This document shows, piece after piece, positions 1 to 8,949 of a stretch of 64,000 nt of DNA. Source of the DNA: Promethearchaeia archaeon. Lineage in GTDB: Archaea; Asgardarchaeota; Lokiarchaeia; Sigyniarchaeales; SOKP01. The stretch lies in contig JAHQWL010000075.1 of NCBI GenBank assembly GCA_029856155.1, positions 1-64,000 of the forward strand. The letters are read 5' to 3'. Made by a program: the position numbers and the translations under genes. Position 1 is the first letter of the stretch, and the number at the start of each line of letters is the position of its first letter. Below the pieces are notes generated by a model. That model was not told where the DNA came from, searched no databases, and worked only from the letters and a program-made list of their open reading frames with translations.

Positions 1-780
<780 letters not shown>

Positions 781-890
781 TTTTTTTGTTTTTCTATGAA
801 GGGGTAAGCTTTCTTAATAAATTTTCGTAGTTTAAAAATCTCTATTAAAACTAAAGAATATCATTTCAAAAAGAGAAATTATTGTTTAAA

Positions 891-1892
891 ATGCATCTAA
901 AAGATAAAATTGGAATCCACTTAGATCAAATAAAACAACTCAAAGGGGTAGAAAATGCAGTATTAACTCAGCGAGATGGGAATCCCATTCAATCAACGGG
1001 AGTATGGTTTTCTAAAGATGAAATTTTTAACGTAAGTTCAGCAACTAGTGCAATCTTCAATGTTGGGATCCATCTGCATCCAGAGGATTTAAAATATATC
1101 TTAATAGAAGGGAAAAAAGCCAAAATTTTAATTGCTCCATTGAACAGTCCATTACATATCTCACTAAATAAAATATTAGAAACACAGGGTATTTTAGATA
1201 GTAATCACGAATTTTTTATTGCAATAACAGCACAACCAAACATAAATTTGGGTGGTATCTTCTTACAAACCAATGAATGTTTAAAAAAAATTAAAACAAC
1301 ACTAATAACATCAGGAGAATCTTTTAAACCACCATTAATTCAGTTTAATAATCAGAAGATTCAGAGTATTATCGAAGGGTTCAATCTTAAAGATACTGAA
1401 GATTTAGATTTAACATTATCTTCTTTTTCCTTAAGCTTTTCAGAAGCTATATCCTTAGAATTAAGAAAAGTCCTGAAGAATATTTCTGTAACTATTCCAG
1501 ATCTAAATTATGCTTTTATTACAATTGAAGGAGGTTTTATTGCTTCTAAAATCTTGAAGAAAATTGATTTAGATACTGAAAAGCTAGACAAGATCTCAGC
1601 AATGAGCTATTCACTATTCCAAACAGCTAATAGATGTGCTTGGTTATTAAAAAAAATGCAAGCAGAGAGAATTCTACTTGACTGTCAAAATTCGTTTCAA
1701 TTCATTGATGGATTAGGTAAAGCAATTTTTAGCACGGAAATAGGAAAACAGAGACAAAAATTAGGTTTAATACGATTAATACTCCCTCAATTTTCAAAGA
1801 AAATCGATAACCTTGTTAAAAAAGCCTCAGAAATTCAAGATCATCGAACATTTGATATTAAGAGAATGCTGGGGGAATTAGTAATAAAATGA
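891..1892 (+). CDS. Roadblock/LC7-like protein, probably two tandem domains
   Basis: The protein has 333 residues if the ATG at 891 is used; a TTG three codons upstream is the alternative. The N-terminal ~110 residues (ENAVLTQRDGNPIQSTGVW, then alternating strands and a helix) have the pattern of a roadblock/LC7 domain. Residues ~200-325 repeat the same order of elements (NYAFITIEGGFIASKIL..., a long helix, RILLDC...), so a second divergent domain is likely. Roadblock proteins are platforms or regulators for small GTPases. This gene leads an operon with an unknown protein and an MglA-type GTPase, so it probably acts as that GTPase's partner. The family call is from pattern, and the second domain is less sure than the first. 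Confidence 0.7.
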   Translation: MHLKDKIGIHLDQIKQLKGVENAVLTQRDGNPIQSTGVWFSKDEIFNVSSATSAIFNVGIHLHPEDLKYILIEGKKAKILIAPLNSPLHISLNKILETQGILDSNHEFFIAITAQPNINLGGIFLQTNECLKKIKTTLITSGESFKPPLIQFNNQKIQSIIEGFNLKDTEDLDLTLSSFSLSFSEAISLELRKVLKNISVTIPDLNYAFITIEGGFIASKILKKIDLDTEKLDKISAMSYSLFQTANRCAWLLKKMQAERILLDCQNSFQFIDGLGKAIFSTEIGKQRQKLGLIRLILPQFSKKIDNLVKKASEIQDHRTFDIKRMLGELVIK

Positions 1893-1904
1893 TATGGTGA
1901 GCTA

Positions 1905-2801
1905 ATGAATTTTTTTACCTTTTTAGATAAATTAAAACGGAACTATAATTCTATAATTTTATATTGTTTATTAGATAGAATTCCGATAATAGTTTTAGGG
2001 GAAGACTCAGATAAGATTGATAACTTTTTGATTGAACTTTCGGAACTTGTCCATTTTCGAAAAGACTATGTATTTTATACCGATTTTATCTCAATAAATG
2101 ATTATGAAAATCTTATATCAAATGAAAATATTGATTATAATTATCAACGTGCCCATATTAGATGTCCCTGTAGTGTTTCAATTAAAGCTATAAATCAATT
2201 TGATGATTTAAATTCATGGCTTATTGGATTAATAATTCCCGAAAAAAGAGATGAAGTAGTTTATATCAAAAACTTAATTAAAGAAAAAGCAAAAGATTTA
2301 CTATTTATTACAATTTCTTCTGATACCATTTCAATAAAGGTTGAAGGAATTAATTTAAAATTAATAGATTTAACACTTGAACAAAATACATTTAAAAAAA
2401 TATCTCAAGATACTGAAAAGTCCATAGCAAAGATGAAGAGAGTACTTTCAGATAAAATAACAACAAATCAACTTGATAAAGATTTATTAAAAACGTTATT
2501 AGACTTTGAAGAAGAAAAAAATGAGTTAAAAAAAAATATATTTAAAAGAGAAGTCCAAAATTTTTATTCGGGTTCAAAGAGAGCTTTCTTTATCTTATCT
2601 AGATTGAATCTACTTAATGATATCGGAATTCAAACTCGAATTGGCAGTAAAACTCTTTTAGAAACGATCGATTACGAAGAAGCACCAATCGAAAGAATTC
2701 TTTCCTTTATTAATAAAGAATGGAGAGAAAATTATTCGTCCTTAATCGAGGATGGTAAGAAAGCTTTTATGGGTGATAAAATAGTTTCACTTTGGGGTTA
2801 G
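1905..2801 (+). CDS. Unknown protein, middle gene of roadblock-GTPase operon
   Basis: This 298-residue soluble protein belongs to no family I recognise. It starts at an ATG 12 nt after the roadblock gene and ends 8 nt before the GTPase ATG, so the three genes are almost certainly cotranscribed. Residues ~1-165 look alpha/beta. Residues ~165-220 (DTEKSIAKMKRVL..., EEEKNELKKNIFKREV) form a charged helical or coiled-coil segment, followed by a helical C-terminus. CPCSV near residue 86 is the only cysteine pair. There is no signal peptide or membrane segment. Its place between a roadblock protein and a GTPase suggests an effector or regulator of the GTPase; that is inference only. Confidence 0.75.
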   Translation: MNFFTFLDKLKRNYNSIILYCLLDRIPIIVLGEDSDKIDNFLIELSELVHFRKDYVFYTDFISINDYENLISNENIDYNYQRAHIRCPCSVSIKAINQFDDLNSWLIGLIIPEKRDEVVYIKNLIKEKAKDLLFITISSDTISIKVEGINLKLIDLTLEQNTFKKISQDTEKSIAKMKRVLSDKITTNQLDKDLLKTLLDFEEEKNELKKNIFKREVQNFYSGSKRAFFILSRLNLLNDIGIQTRIGSKTLLETIDYEEAPIERILSFINKEWRENYSSLIEDGKKAFMGDKIVSLWG

Positions 2802-2809
2802 ATAATATT

Positions 2810-3403
2810 ATGATTTTTAATTATGATAATAAAACCTTACAAGTTAAAATTGTGTATTATGGACCTGCAATGTCAGGTAAAACAACTTCAATAAAATCAC
2901 TTTTCTCTTATTTTAATAAGGAGCATACAGTCAAATCAATTGATAGTTCGGTAGGACGTACATTATTTTTTGATTTTGGGGTATTGCATTTTGAAGGCGC
3001 TGAATGGAGTTTAAAATTTTTAATTTATTCTGCAACAGGTCAAGATTTTTATGCAAGTACTAGACCTGCTACGTTAAATGGTGTAGATGGATTAATTTTT
3101 GTAGTTGATTCTCAAATCGAATGTTTAGAACATAATAGAAGGTCTTGGAATGAATTGAAAACGTTATTTGGATCCAATTTTTATAATATTCCCATTGTAA
3201 TTTCATTGAATAAATGTGATATTTTTGAGAAACAAAATTTAGAGAAAGATGACTTTTTATCTTACATAGATTATCATAGGTTTAGACATATTTCTTTGAA
3301 AAAAACAATAGCATTAAATGGAAAGGGGGTATTAGATTCCTTTAATAAATTGATTAGATTTATGTTTCCACAGTTAAACATTAATCTTAGTATTAATAAC
3401 TAA
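2810..3403 (+). CDS. MglA-like small GTPase
   Basis: The protein has 197 residues from the ATG at 2810; an in-frame TTG at 2792 overlaps the previous gene and is less likely. The P-loop GPAMSGKTT is at residues ~18-26 and is preceded by KIVYY, a hallmark of MglA-type GTPases. The G3 region is SATGQ (~74-78) rather than Ras-type DTAGQ, again as in the MglA group. G4 is NKCD (~134-137). The usual G5 SA is not obvious; IALNGKG occupies that area. It is predicted to be a cytosolic GTP switch working with the roadblock protein of the same operon. Such pairs are abundant in Asgard archaea, and MglA/MglB sets polarity in bacteria. Confidence 0.9.
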   Translation: MIFNYDNKTLQVKIVYYGPAMSGKTTSIKSLFSYFNKEHTVKSIDSSVGRTLFFDFGVLHFEGAEWSLKFLIYSATGQDFYASTRPATLNGVDGLIFVVDSQIECLEHNRRSWNELKTLFGSNFYNIPIVISLNKCDIFEKQNLEKDDFLSYIDYHRFRHISLKKTIALNGKGVLDSFNKLIRFMFPQLNINLSINN

Positions 3404-3612
3404 TTCTTATTTTTATTCTCGCTTTCAGTCTTTAGGTACATATTTTTAGATATTCTTTTTATATAACCTTGTAGATAGAATTGTTTTAATAAATTTCTCA
3501 CTTTACGTACTTCTACAGCGTCAATTCCTAAAAGACTCATTATTTGAAAAATTGAAAATTGTTTTGGTAAATTTTCCTTAATATTATTATATAATCCCGT
3601 TTTTAATCACAT
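3400..3612 (-). pseudogene. Small winged-helix-like gene with disrupted start
   Basis: On the minus strand, codons from 3606 to 3400 encode a plausible 68-residue HTH-like protein (LPKQFSIFQIMSLLGI, VRKVRNLLKQFYLQGYIKR) that ends across the GTPase stop codon. A TATA-like box (AAGTATAAAAAGC, about 3648-3661) sits at promoter distance. The only in-frame ATG (3612-3610) is followed directly by TGA. In the neighbouring frame GTG ATT AAA AAC runs into the same protein if one base is removed near 3596-3600, giving MIKNGLYNNIKENLP. Either the gene carries a one-base insertion (decay or assembly error) or a shorter product starts at the internal ATG (SLLGIDAVEV...). From 3613 to 3901 I see only AT-rich spacer. 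Confidence 0.4.
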
Positions 3613-3901
3613 TAATTTTTAAAACTACAAGAATTAAATGAAGAAAGCTTTTTATACTTTATTTAAATTACAGAAAATAATTTAATAGGTGTTTAGGTTT
3701 TTATAATCCTCAAAGTAACTATAATTTATCATTCCTACTTATCGTAGATCATTTTTGTTTAGTTCTTTTCATCGAATTTTTACAACCTTAGTTATCTCCT
3801 AATAATCTTTTAGATCATTATTAATTTTTTTTGTTAATAAATCAAGAAAAATGGAAAATCGATATATTTTTCATATGTTAATTCTAATAAGTCTTAAAAG
3901 T

Positions 3902-4588
3902 TTAAATATCACGGAATTCTTTAAAATTATCTCCGATTGGAGCCTCTCCATCACCATATATCTGGTATAACCCTGTTCTTCTAGCACATTCAATAAAACT
4001 ACGATAAACATTTTTTCTTTGTTCATACAAAGCACAAGAGTTATAAATTATAGGATTCCAAATATACAATTTATGATCGGGTTCATACCATAGTTTTTCA
4101 TCTTTTAACACTTGTTTAAAATCTTCTTCACCAATTACTTCTGTGAGATCTTGTTTATTGAGCATAACTATAAGAGGAATTTCTGTAATTAATTTCCCTC
4201 TTGTAACATTTTTCAGTTCTTTTAACGATTCTATATTATCTTCAAAAAAATGGGTTTGTGAGTCGACGGTAAAGATAACTCCATCGGTTCCCTTAAATAT
4301 TTTTTTTCTTAAAGGTGAGAATCTTCTCTGGCCAGCGACAGTGTATACATGATAAAAAACTTTTCCTCGACTCTTTTGCTTTGTTGATTGAAAAATGCCT
4401 CTATCAAAATATAATGTTGATCCACTTGCCATTGAGATTTTTGTTAAATTTCCAGTAGGTTCAATATCTATTTCATTTTCTTTAGTGTATCTATAAAGCG
4501 TATCTACTATTGTTGTTTTTCCTGATCCTGCCATCCCCCAATATAAAAGCTTTATATATACTTTATGATCTGCTGTAAATCTAACCAT
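3902..4588 (-). CDS. MglA-like small GTPase, second copy
   Basis: This 228-residue GTPase is transcribed towards the first GTPase operon. The motifs are clear: P-loop GMAGSGKTT (~18-26), G3 as TVAGQ (~83-87) and G4 NKQD (~144-147). A plausible G5 is SCAL (~196), and the chain ends in a helical tail of about 30 residues. The VAGQ form of G3 and the fused beta-hairpin region (TLYFDRGIF) fit the MglA-related group common in Asgard genomes rather than Ras/Rab. It is not a close duplicate of the 2.8 kb GTPase: the switch regions and C-terminal tails differ. There is no prenylation-type cysteine at the C-terminus, so stable lipid anchoring is not indicated. Confidence 0.9.
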   Translation of the reverse strand: MVRFTADHKVYIKLLYWGMAGSGKTTIVDTLYRYTKENEIDIEPTGNLTKISMASGSTLYFDRGIFQSTKQKSRGKVFYHVYTVAGQRRFSPLRKKIFKGTDGVIFTVDSQTHFFEDNIESLKELKNVTRGKLITEIPLIVMLNKQDLTEVIGEEDFKQVLKDEKLWYEPDHKLYIWNPIIYNSCALYEQRKNVYRSFIECARRTGLYQIYGDGEAPIGDNFKEFRDI

Positions 4589-4814
4589 TGAAAATCATAC
4601 CTTATTTAATAAATTTTTACGTAAAATATAGCTCCTTCCTATATATTTCATAAAAAGAGCTTGTTGTTGATGAACTATTCTAGTAATTTTTATTTAAATA
4701 TATTAATACGTATTATTATAATTTAGTATTTATAATTGCTTTGTGATATTTTAAATTTTATTTTTAACAAGATATTTAAAATTAGAGCTCAACTTTACTA
4801 AAAAACGTGAGCAT

Positions 4815-5054
4815 TCATTCAAATTCTACAAATATTTTTCCTAGTCTAATTTTATAATTGCACCATAAAATTAATAGGTTATAATTTTTTCCTATATAAC
4901 CTTCTCTAATAATTAGATTTATAATATCTGAGTACATTATCTCTCTCTTCCCTTTAATTATTTGCTTAAGCTTACTGATTATATTATTCAATAGTTCACA
5001 ATTATTAGTTGTAATTTTCTTGATTTTTCCTAGGTTATTAGCTTTTTGATACAT
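4815..5054 (-). CDS. Small hypothetical protein (79 aa)
   Basis: This ATG-started frame of 79 residues begins MYQKANNLGKIKKI and contains IMYSDIINLIIREGYIGKNY, which has a helix-turn-helix feel, followed by a short strand pair. It stands alone between a GTPase and a TFB-like gene, with about 230 bases of AT-rich sequence on each side. I know no family for it. Amino-acid composition is balanced enough to be a real small DNA-binding protein, but in a genome this AT-rich a chance frame of this length cannot be excluded. Confidence 0.4.
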   Translation of the reverse strand: MYQKANNLGKIKKITTNNCELLNNIISKLKQIIKGKREIMYSDIINLIIREGYIGKNYNLLILWCNYKIRLGKIFVEFE

Positions 5055-5288
5055 TTTAATTCAAGTCATTTTATTAACTAATTTTATCATCCCTAGTTCA
5101 GATTCTTGATCAATTATATTCTAAATAGAACATTTTAAATTCCTACTTTTTTACTTTTAATCTTCTCTCTCTTTCCCTATAGAATTTTATTTCATTTCAT
5201 AGGAACATCAATACCATTAATGATATCGTTGTTCTACAAAATATAATTAATATTAAGCTTAACCTTTAAACTTAAAATATAAATTAAC

Positions 5289-6323
5289 GTGATCAAGATT
5301 AACCATATTAAAAATTGTAGTGAAGTTACTGAAAATTGCCCAGAATGTGGAGGTAATATAATCATAAATAGTTATGAAAAAATCTGTAAAGAATGTGGAT
5401 TAGTAATTAATAAATTCTTTCGAGAATCGGCTTTTATTTTTAATGATTTAAAAACCAAAATTAATCTAAGCAAACAATATGTAGCATTAGGAGAACGAAC
5501 TGATTTCATAGGTGGATTAGGTTCGTTTATTGATTATGAAAAATCTAAATATTTAAAAGATAAAAGCGGAAAACTTCTACCTCCAAGTGAGCAGAAATTA
5601 TTTCGAAGATTAAAAAAAAATTATGCTCAATTTCTAAGAATCAAAAATCATGAAACTGAATATAGAGTTTTTAATATTTTAAACAAGATTTCGCTATATC
5701 TCAACCTAAGCAAAAATATCCGAAATAATGCTGCTTATTATTATAAAAAAATTATTAAAACTGAAGAAAAAGTAATTAATAACATCTCACTTATAGCATT
5801 TTGTATTTTTTTTGCAGCACGGAAAGAATATCATAATGCTCCTATAACGATCAATGAAATCTCTAAGGCATTTCAAAATTTTGGTCATCGTGTAAATCCT
5901 AAATTAATTTTAAGAGATGGTGTAAGATATAAGCATCTTTTGAATAATGAATCATCACCTCATAAAAGTGAAGATTATCTCATTAGACTTGTAGATGAAG
6001 TTATAAAGCTTAAAGACTTAAAACCGAGATTAGTAAAAAAAGGAGTTATATGGTCTCTTGTTGAATTTCAAAATAGATTAGTAGGTAAGTGTCGTGAAAT
6101 TTTAAAAGAATTATCGTTGTGGAATAGAGGTGGGAGAAATCCCTTTATTTTGACAGGAGCGATTATATATCTCGCAGATAAATTATTGGGTAAAGAATAT
6201 AATCAAAAAGCAATATTAACTCAAAAAATCATATCTCAAGCCACAAACATTGCTGAGTATTCTATTAGAGATCATTATGTAAATCTTTTAAAACCATTGT
6301 TTATAAATAATCACTCAATTTGA
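5289..6323 (+). CDS. Divergent transcription factor B (TFIIB-like)
   Basis: Translation starts at GTG; 344 residues. The N-terminal zinc ribbon is intact (C17, C20, C33, C36: CPECGG...CKECG). Two cyclin-like repeats follow at ~105-200 and ~225-335, the TFB layout. It is strongly diverged from the conventional TFB in this window (29.05 kb): the B-finger/linker lacks the usual GSP-type motif and the cyclin repeats carry insertions. TFB recruits RNA polymerase to TBP-bound promoters, and archaea often carry extra copies for alternative promoter sets. This one is best read as an alternative or specialised TFB. No neighbouring gene indicates its regulon. Confidence 0.85.
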   Translation: MIKINHIKNCSEVTENCPECGGNIIINSYEKICKECGLVINKFFRESAFIFNDLKTKINLSKQYVALGERTDFIGGLGSFIDYEKSKYLKDKSGKLLPPSEQKLFRRLKKNYAQFLRIKNHETEYRVFNILNKISLYLNLSKNIRNNAAYYYKKIIKTEEKVINNISLIAFCIFFAARKEYHNAPITINEISKAFQNFGHRVNPKLILRDGVRYKHLLNNESSPHKSEDYLIRLVDEVIKLKDLKPRLVKKGVIWSLVEFQNRLVGKCREILKELSLWNRGGRNPFILTGAIIYLADKLLGKEYNQKAILTQKIISQATNIAEYSIRDHYVNLLKPLFINNHSI

Positions 6324-6487
6324 AAAATGTAATTAAAAACAATTAATGTGTAAAGAATCCTTTATTAGTGTATATTTAATAGTTAATTAAGGTGGATTAG
6401 GCTGAATTTAGGTCATATTAAATTTTTTAAATTATCTAAATTTATTAATTATAGCATTTTTGAATACATAAAAAATACAAAATTTCC

Positions 6488-6599
6488 GCTTCTGTAGTGT
6501 AGTTCGGTCAATCTAACTTAGTTATCAGTAAACTAGGATTAGGATTAAGCATACGAGGCTCTCACCCTCGGGACCCGGGTTCGAATCCCGGCAGAAGCA
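6488..6599 (+). tRNA. tRNA-Glu (CTC) with a ~37-nt intron in the D arm
   Basis: The acceptor stem is GCTTCTG (6488-6494) with CAGAAGC (6592-6598). The anticodon arm is CGAGG-CTCTCAC-CCTCG with anticodon CTC. The T arm CCGGGTTCGAATCCCGG is complete, and CCA is not encoded. Removing about 6514-6550 joins ...GGTCAATC to ATACGAGG... and restores a normal ~75-nt archaeal tRNA-Glu. The insert folds by itself (CTTAGTT with AACTAGG, 7 pairs including one G-T) and its flanks pair further (AATC with GATT), as expected for a bulge-helix-bulge splice site. The exact splice point is ambiguous by one base because C is repeated. Confidence 0.92.
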
Positions 6600-6680
6600 C
6601 AAATCTATATATCTTTTTCTTTGTTCATATTTTAAAGGATAAGTTATCTAATTTTTAAATTTTTTGAATAACTCATTTGC

Positions 6681-7079
6681 CTAAAGTTTGTCTCTCTTAA
6701 CAGATATTTTATTTAGAAGATCGAGCAAATTTAATAACATCTTAGTGTATGTTTCTATCAATTGTAAATGAGTCTCATTTTTTAATTTATCAGTTATCAT
6801 TTCTAATTTTTCAAACAATACATCTTGTAATAAAGATAATATCTCAATTTGTTTGTTTTGGTTATTAGTTCCTGGCTCTTTATTATGTAATATCTCCGTT
6901 CTTTCATTGCTATGATTTTGACTGGTTGCTATTAAAACTTTTCTATTGCATGTTGGACAAAAAATAATTCCATTTTTATTTCGAAAGGTTGGGTTATTAC
7001 AAATAGGACAAGCCATGTTTAGCATAGTACTTCCAGATCTAAGAAGATCCGCCATTTTTTTGATATTTTCATTAACCAT
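6681..7079 (-). CDS. UPF0148 / SSSCA1-type zinc-ribbon protein
   Basis: The protein has 132 residues. The N-terminal block MADLLRSGSTMLNMACPICN with a second pair CPTC (Cys 24, 27, 41, 44) is the signature of the archaeal UPF0148 family, related to the eukaryotic autoantigen p27/SSSCA1. The C-terminal ~70 residues are predicted helical or coiled-coil (LLQDVLFEKLEMITDKLKNE). The family's molecular function is not established. It sits upstream of eS17 on the same strand in the direction of transcription order eS17 then this gene, about 67 nt apart, so linkage to the translation gene is possible. Confidence 0.85.
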   Translation of the reverse strand: MVNENIKKMADLLRSGSTMLNMACPICNNPTFRNKNGIIFCPTCNRKVLIATSQNHSNERTEILHNKEPGTNNQNKQIEILSLLQDVLFEKLEMITDKLKNETHLQLIETYTKMLLNLLDLLNKISVKRDKL

Positions 7080-7145
7080 TATCTGTAATCTCTTTAAAAT
7101 TAGTTAAATTTTAATCATAAGAGAGACAAATTTGACTTGGAAAAT

Positions 7146-7340
7146 TTATTCTTTTTCCCTTATTTTTAATAAATTTACAATATATCCTGAGATTCTATTT
7201 CTTAAATGTTTTGAATCTACTTCAAGATATTTATCCAATAATTTTTTATTTTTTTCAAAATCGGTGGTAAACACATTCGGGTATTTGTTTATTAATTCTT
7301 TTGAAACATTTTTTATTAAAATTGTTCTTACTTTTCCCAT
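7146..7340 (-). CDS. rps17e: Ribosomal protein eS17
   Basis: This 64-residue protein matches eS17 closely along its length: MGKVRTILIKNVSKELINKY, then FTTDFEKNKKLLDKY and LRNRISGYIVNLLK. It is a small-subunit protein found only in archaea and eukaryotes. The length is usual for archaeal eS17. The frame on the opposite strand over the same bases is its shadow. Confidence 0.95.
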   Translation of the reverse strand: MGKVRTILIKNVSKELINKYPNVFTTDFEKNKKLLDKYLEVDSKHLRNRISGYIVNLLKIREKE

Positions 7341-7447
7341 TTCGATTACATTTATTTATCATTTCTTATTTTGACATTAAATATTTGGCAAAATAAATTT
7401 TTTTGGAATTATTTGGGTTTTTATACTTTAAATTAGAAAAAAATAGT

Positions 7448-8671
7448 GTGAAAAAAAAATATATAATGATACTTCCAATTCTATTAATAATAGAATTTAT
7501 AACTTTAATCAATCCTGTTAATGCTTTTAATTGTAATTTAATTACTTTGGATACAAGTCAAACTGAATATTATATAAATGAAGATATTAATATATATGCA
7601 TCTTGGGAATTATATTTTAATCCTGCAAACGAAATCGCATATACTCAAATCCATATATTAGATAATTCAGATCAAATTATATGGAATTCTTCAAAAAATA
7701 ACCAGATTGGAACTCATGAACAGAATTGGACGGTTAATATTGAAGAATTCATTTTGGATCCTAGAAATGACTCATATATACTCTTTATAAAGTTTTTTAT
7801 CTTTTATTTTCAAATTGATACAACAAATACTATGTATACTTACTTAGAAACAATAGTAATTAGAGCTATAAAAAGAAATGTCGCATGTGAATTAATTGGA
7901 TATAAAGATCATATAAAAATAGGTGAAAACGTATCTCTTATCGCAAAATTTTATACTGAATCATCAGAAAGTGTTTTTAATTTAACTAATGAAATAATAC
8001 AATTTATGACATCTTTTAATAATATAACAATATATTATTCTAATTACACGACAGATATAGGTGGGACTATTAGCTTCCAAATATCCTCCCTCACGCATTT
8101 AAAACTTGGGCAAAATTTTTTAATATTTTTAATAACAAATAACAGAGTCTTTAATGATTCAAAATTCCTTTATGAAATAATTGTTGAGAAAAATCCCGTA
8201 CTTATTGATATTATAAAATTTAATGATTTTCTTAAAAAAAATGAAGAGTTGGAAATTAATTTGCGATTCTACTATAGTTTCAACCAATCCGAAGAACCTC
8301 TTGCTAATTATAATATTACATTGAAGATTATCGATAATAAAACCCCAGTATTTATCAATGAATATGAAACAGATGAGTTTGGAAATTTAAAAATAAACAT
8401 CTCCCAAGAATTTTTTAATTTTAACCAAAAAAGCCAAGAATTCATAATTAATATTTATTTTAATGGAAATTATTTTTTTGATAATAAAACTTTATCTTTA
8501 GAATTAAAATTAAATCAGGATGTATATTCTGAAATAAACAATTCCTTTCAAATTAACTTCTTTTCTTTTATTTCCATTTTAGTAATAATATTAATACTAT
8601 TTTCTTACATGTTAAGTAATAAAAGAAGTAATAGTGAAAAGTTGCTAACAGATTTAATTATTAGATATTAA
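7448..8671 (+). CDS. Membrane-anchored extracellular protein, unknown
   Basis: I place the start at GTG 7448 (407 aa), because from there the protein opens with a good signal peptide (KKKYIMILPILLIIEFI...NPVNAF); a TTG at 7403 would only add residues before it. The body is beta-rich, rich in Asn with many N-x-S/T sites (for example NNITIYYSNYT), and contains repeated Ig-like phrases such as NEDINIYASWELYF and KIGENVSLIAKFY. A single C-terminal membrane helix (FFSFISILVIILILFSYM) is followed by a short basic tail. It is most likely a surface protein with two to three Ig-like or CARDB-like domains. No specific function can be assigned. Confidence 0.75.
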   Translation: MKKKYIMILPILLIIEFITLINPVNAFNCNLITLDTSQTEYYINEDINIYASWELYFNPANEIAYTQIHILDNSDQIIWNSSKNNQIGTHEQNWTVNIEEFILDPRNDSYILFIKFFIFYFQIDTTNTMYTYLETIVIRAIKRNVACELIGYKDHIKIGENVSLIAKFYTESSESVFNLTNEIIQFMTSFNNITIYYSNYTTDIGGTISFQISSLTHLKLGQNFLIFLITNNRVFNDSKFLYEIIVEKNPVLIDIIKFNDFLKKNEELEINLRFYYSFNQSEEPLANYNITLKIIDNKTPVFINEYETDEFGNLKINISQEFFNFNQKSQEFIINIYFNGNYFFDNKTLSLELKLNQDVYSEINNSFQINFFSFISILVIILILFSYMLSNKRSNSEKLLTDLIIRY

Positions 8672-8949
8672 ATTAAAAAGATATGGTTTTTAAACAATTT
8701 AAAGTATTATAAAATTATATCAATGAAAGGTTAACTTTCCATAGTCGACATAAATCTGAGAACCCCCTCTTATTGAGTTACAGCTAAATAATTTTCCGAA
8801 AGCTTTTAGAGTGATTTTTAGGAAGAAAAGGACATAAATTCAAGATAAAGATTTAAAATTCTGTGTTAAAAAATTAATACTCCGTCCTTTATTATAAACG
8901 ATTATTTTCTTAAATCACCATATAGTCTCATTTAATAAATCATTTGATT
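8672..8949. other. Intergenic region upstream of cdc6
   Basis: This AT-rich non-coding stretch of 278 bases holds a near-palindrome GAAAGGTTAACTTTC (about 8725-8739) and one C/G run, GAACCCCCTC (8760-8769), near it. Archaeal origins often lie beside orc1/cdc6 and use boxes ending in a G run. Only one such run is visible here and I find no repeated origin recognition box, so an origin is possible but unproven. The cdc6 promoter must also lie here. Confidence 0.3.

Noticed and set aside
3607-3612. Selenocysteine reading of ATG-TGA in the small wHTH frame
   Set aside because: Sec at residue 2 is implausible and no SECIS-like stem was seen; a one-base indel explains it better.
6514-6550. tRNA-Glu as a pseudogene because of the insert
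   Set aside because: All stems and the anticodon are intact and the insert is self-folding, which fits an intron.
7132-7374. Plus-strand frame opposite eS17
   Set aside because: It is the shadow of a clear ribosomal protein gene.
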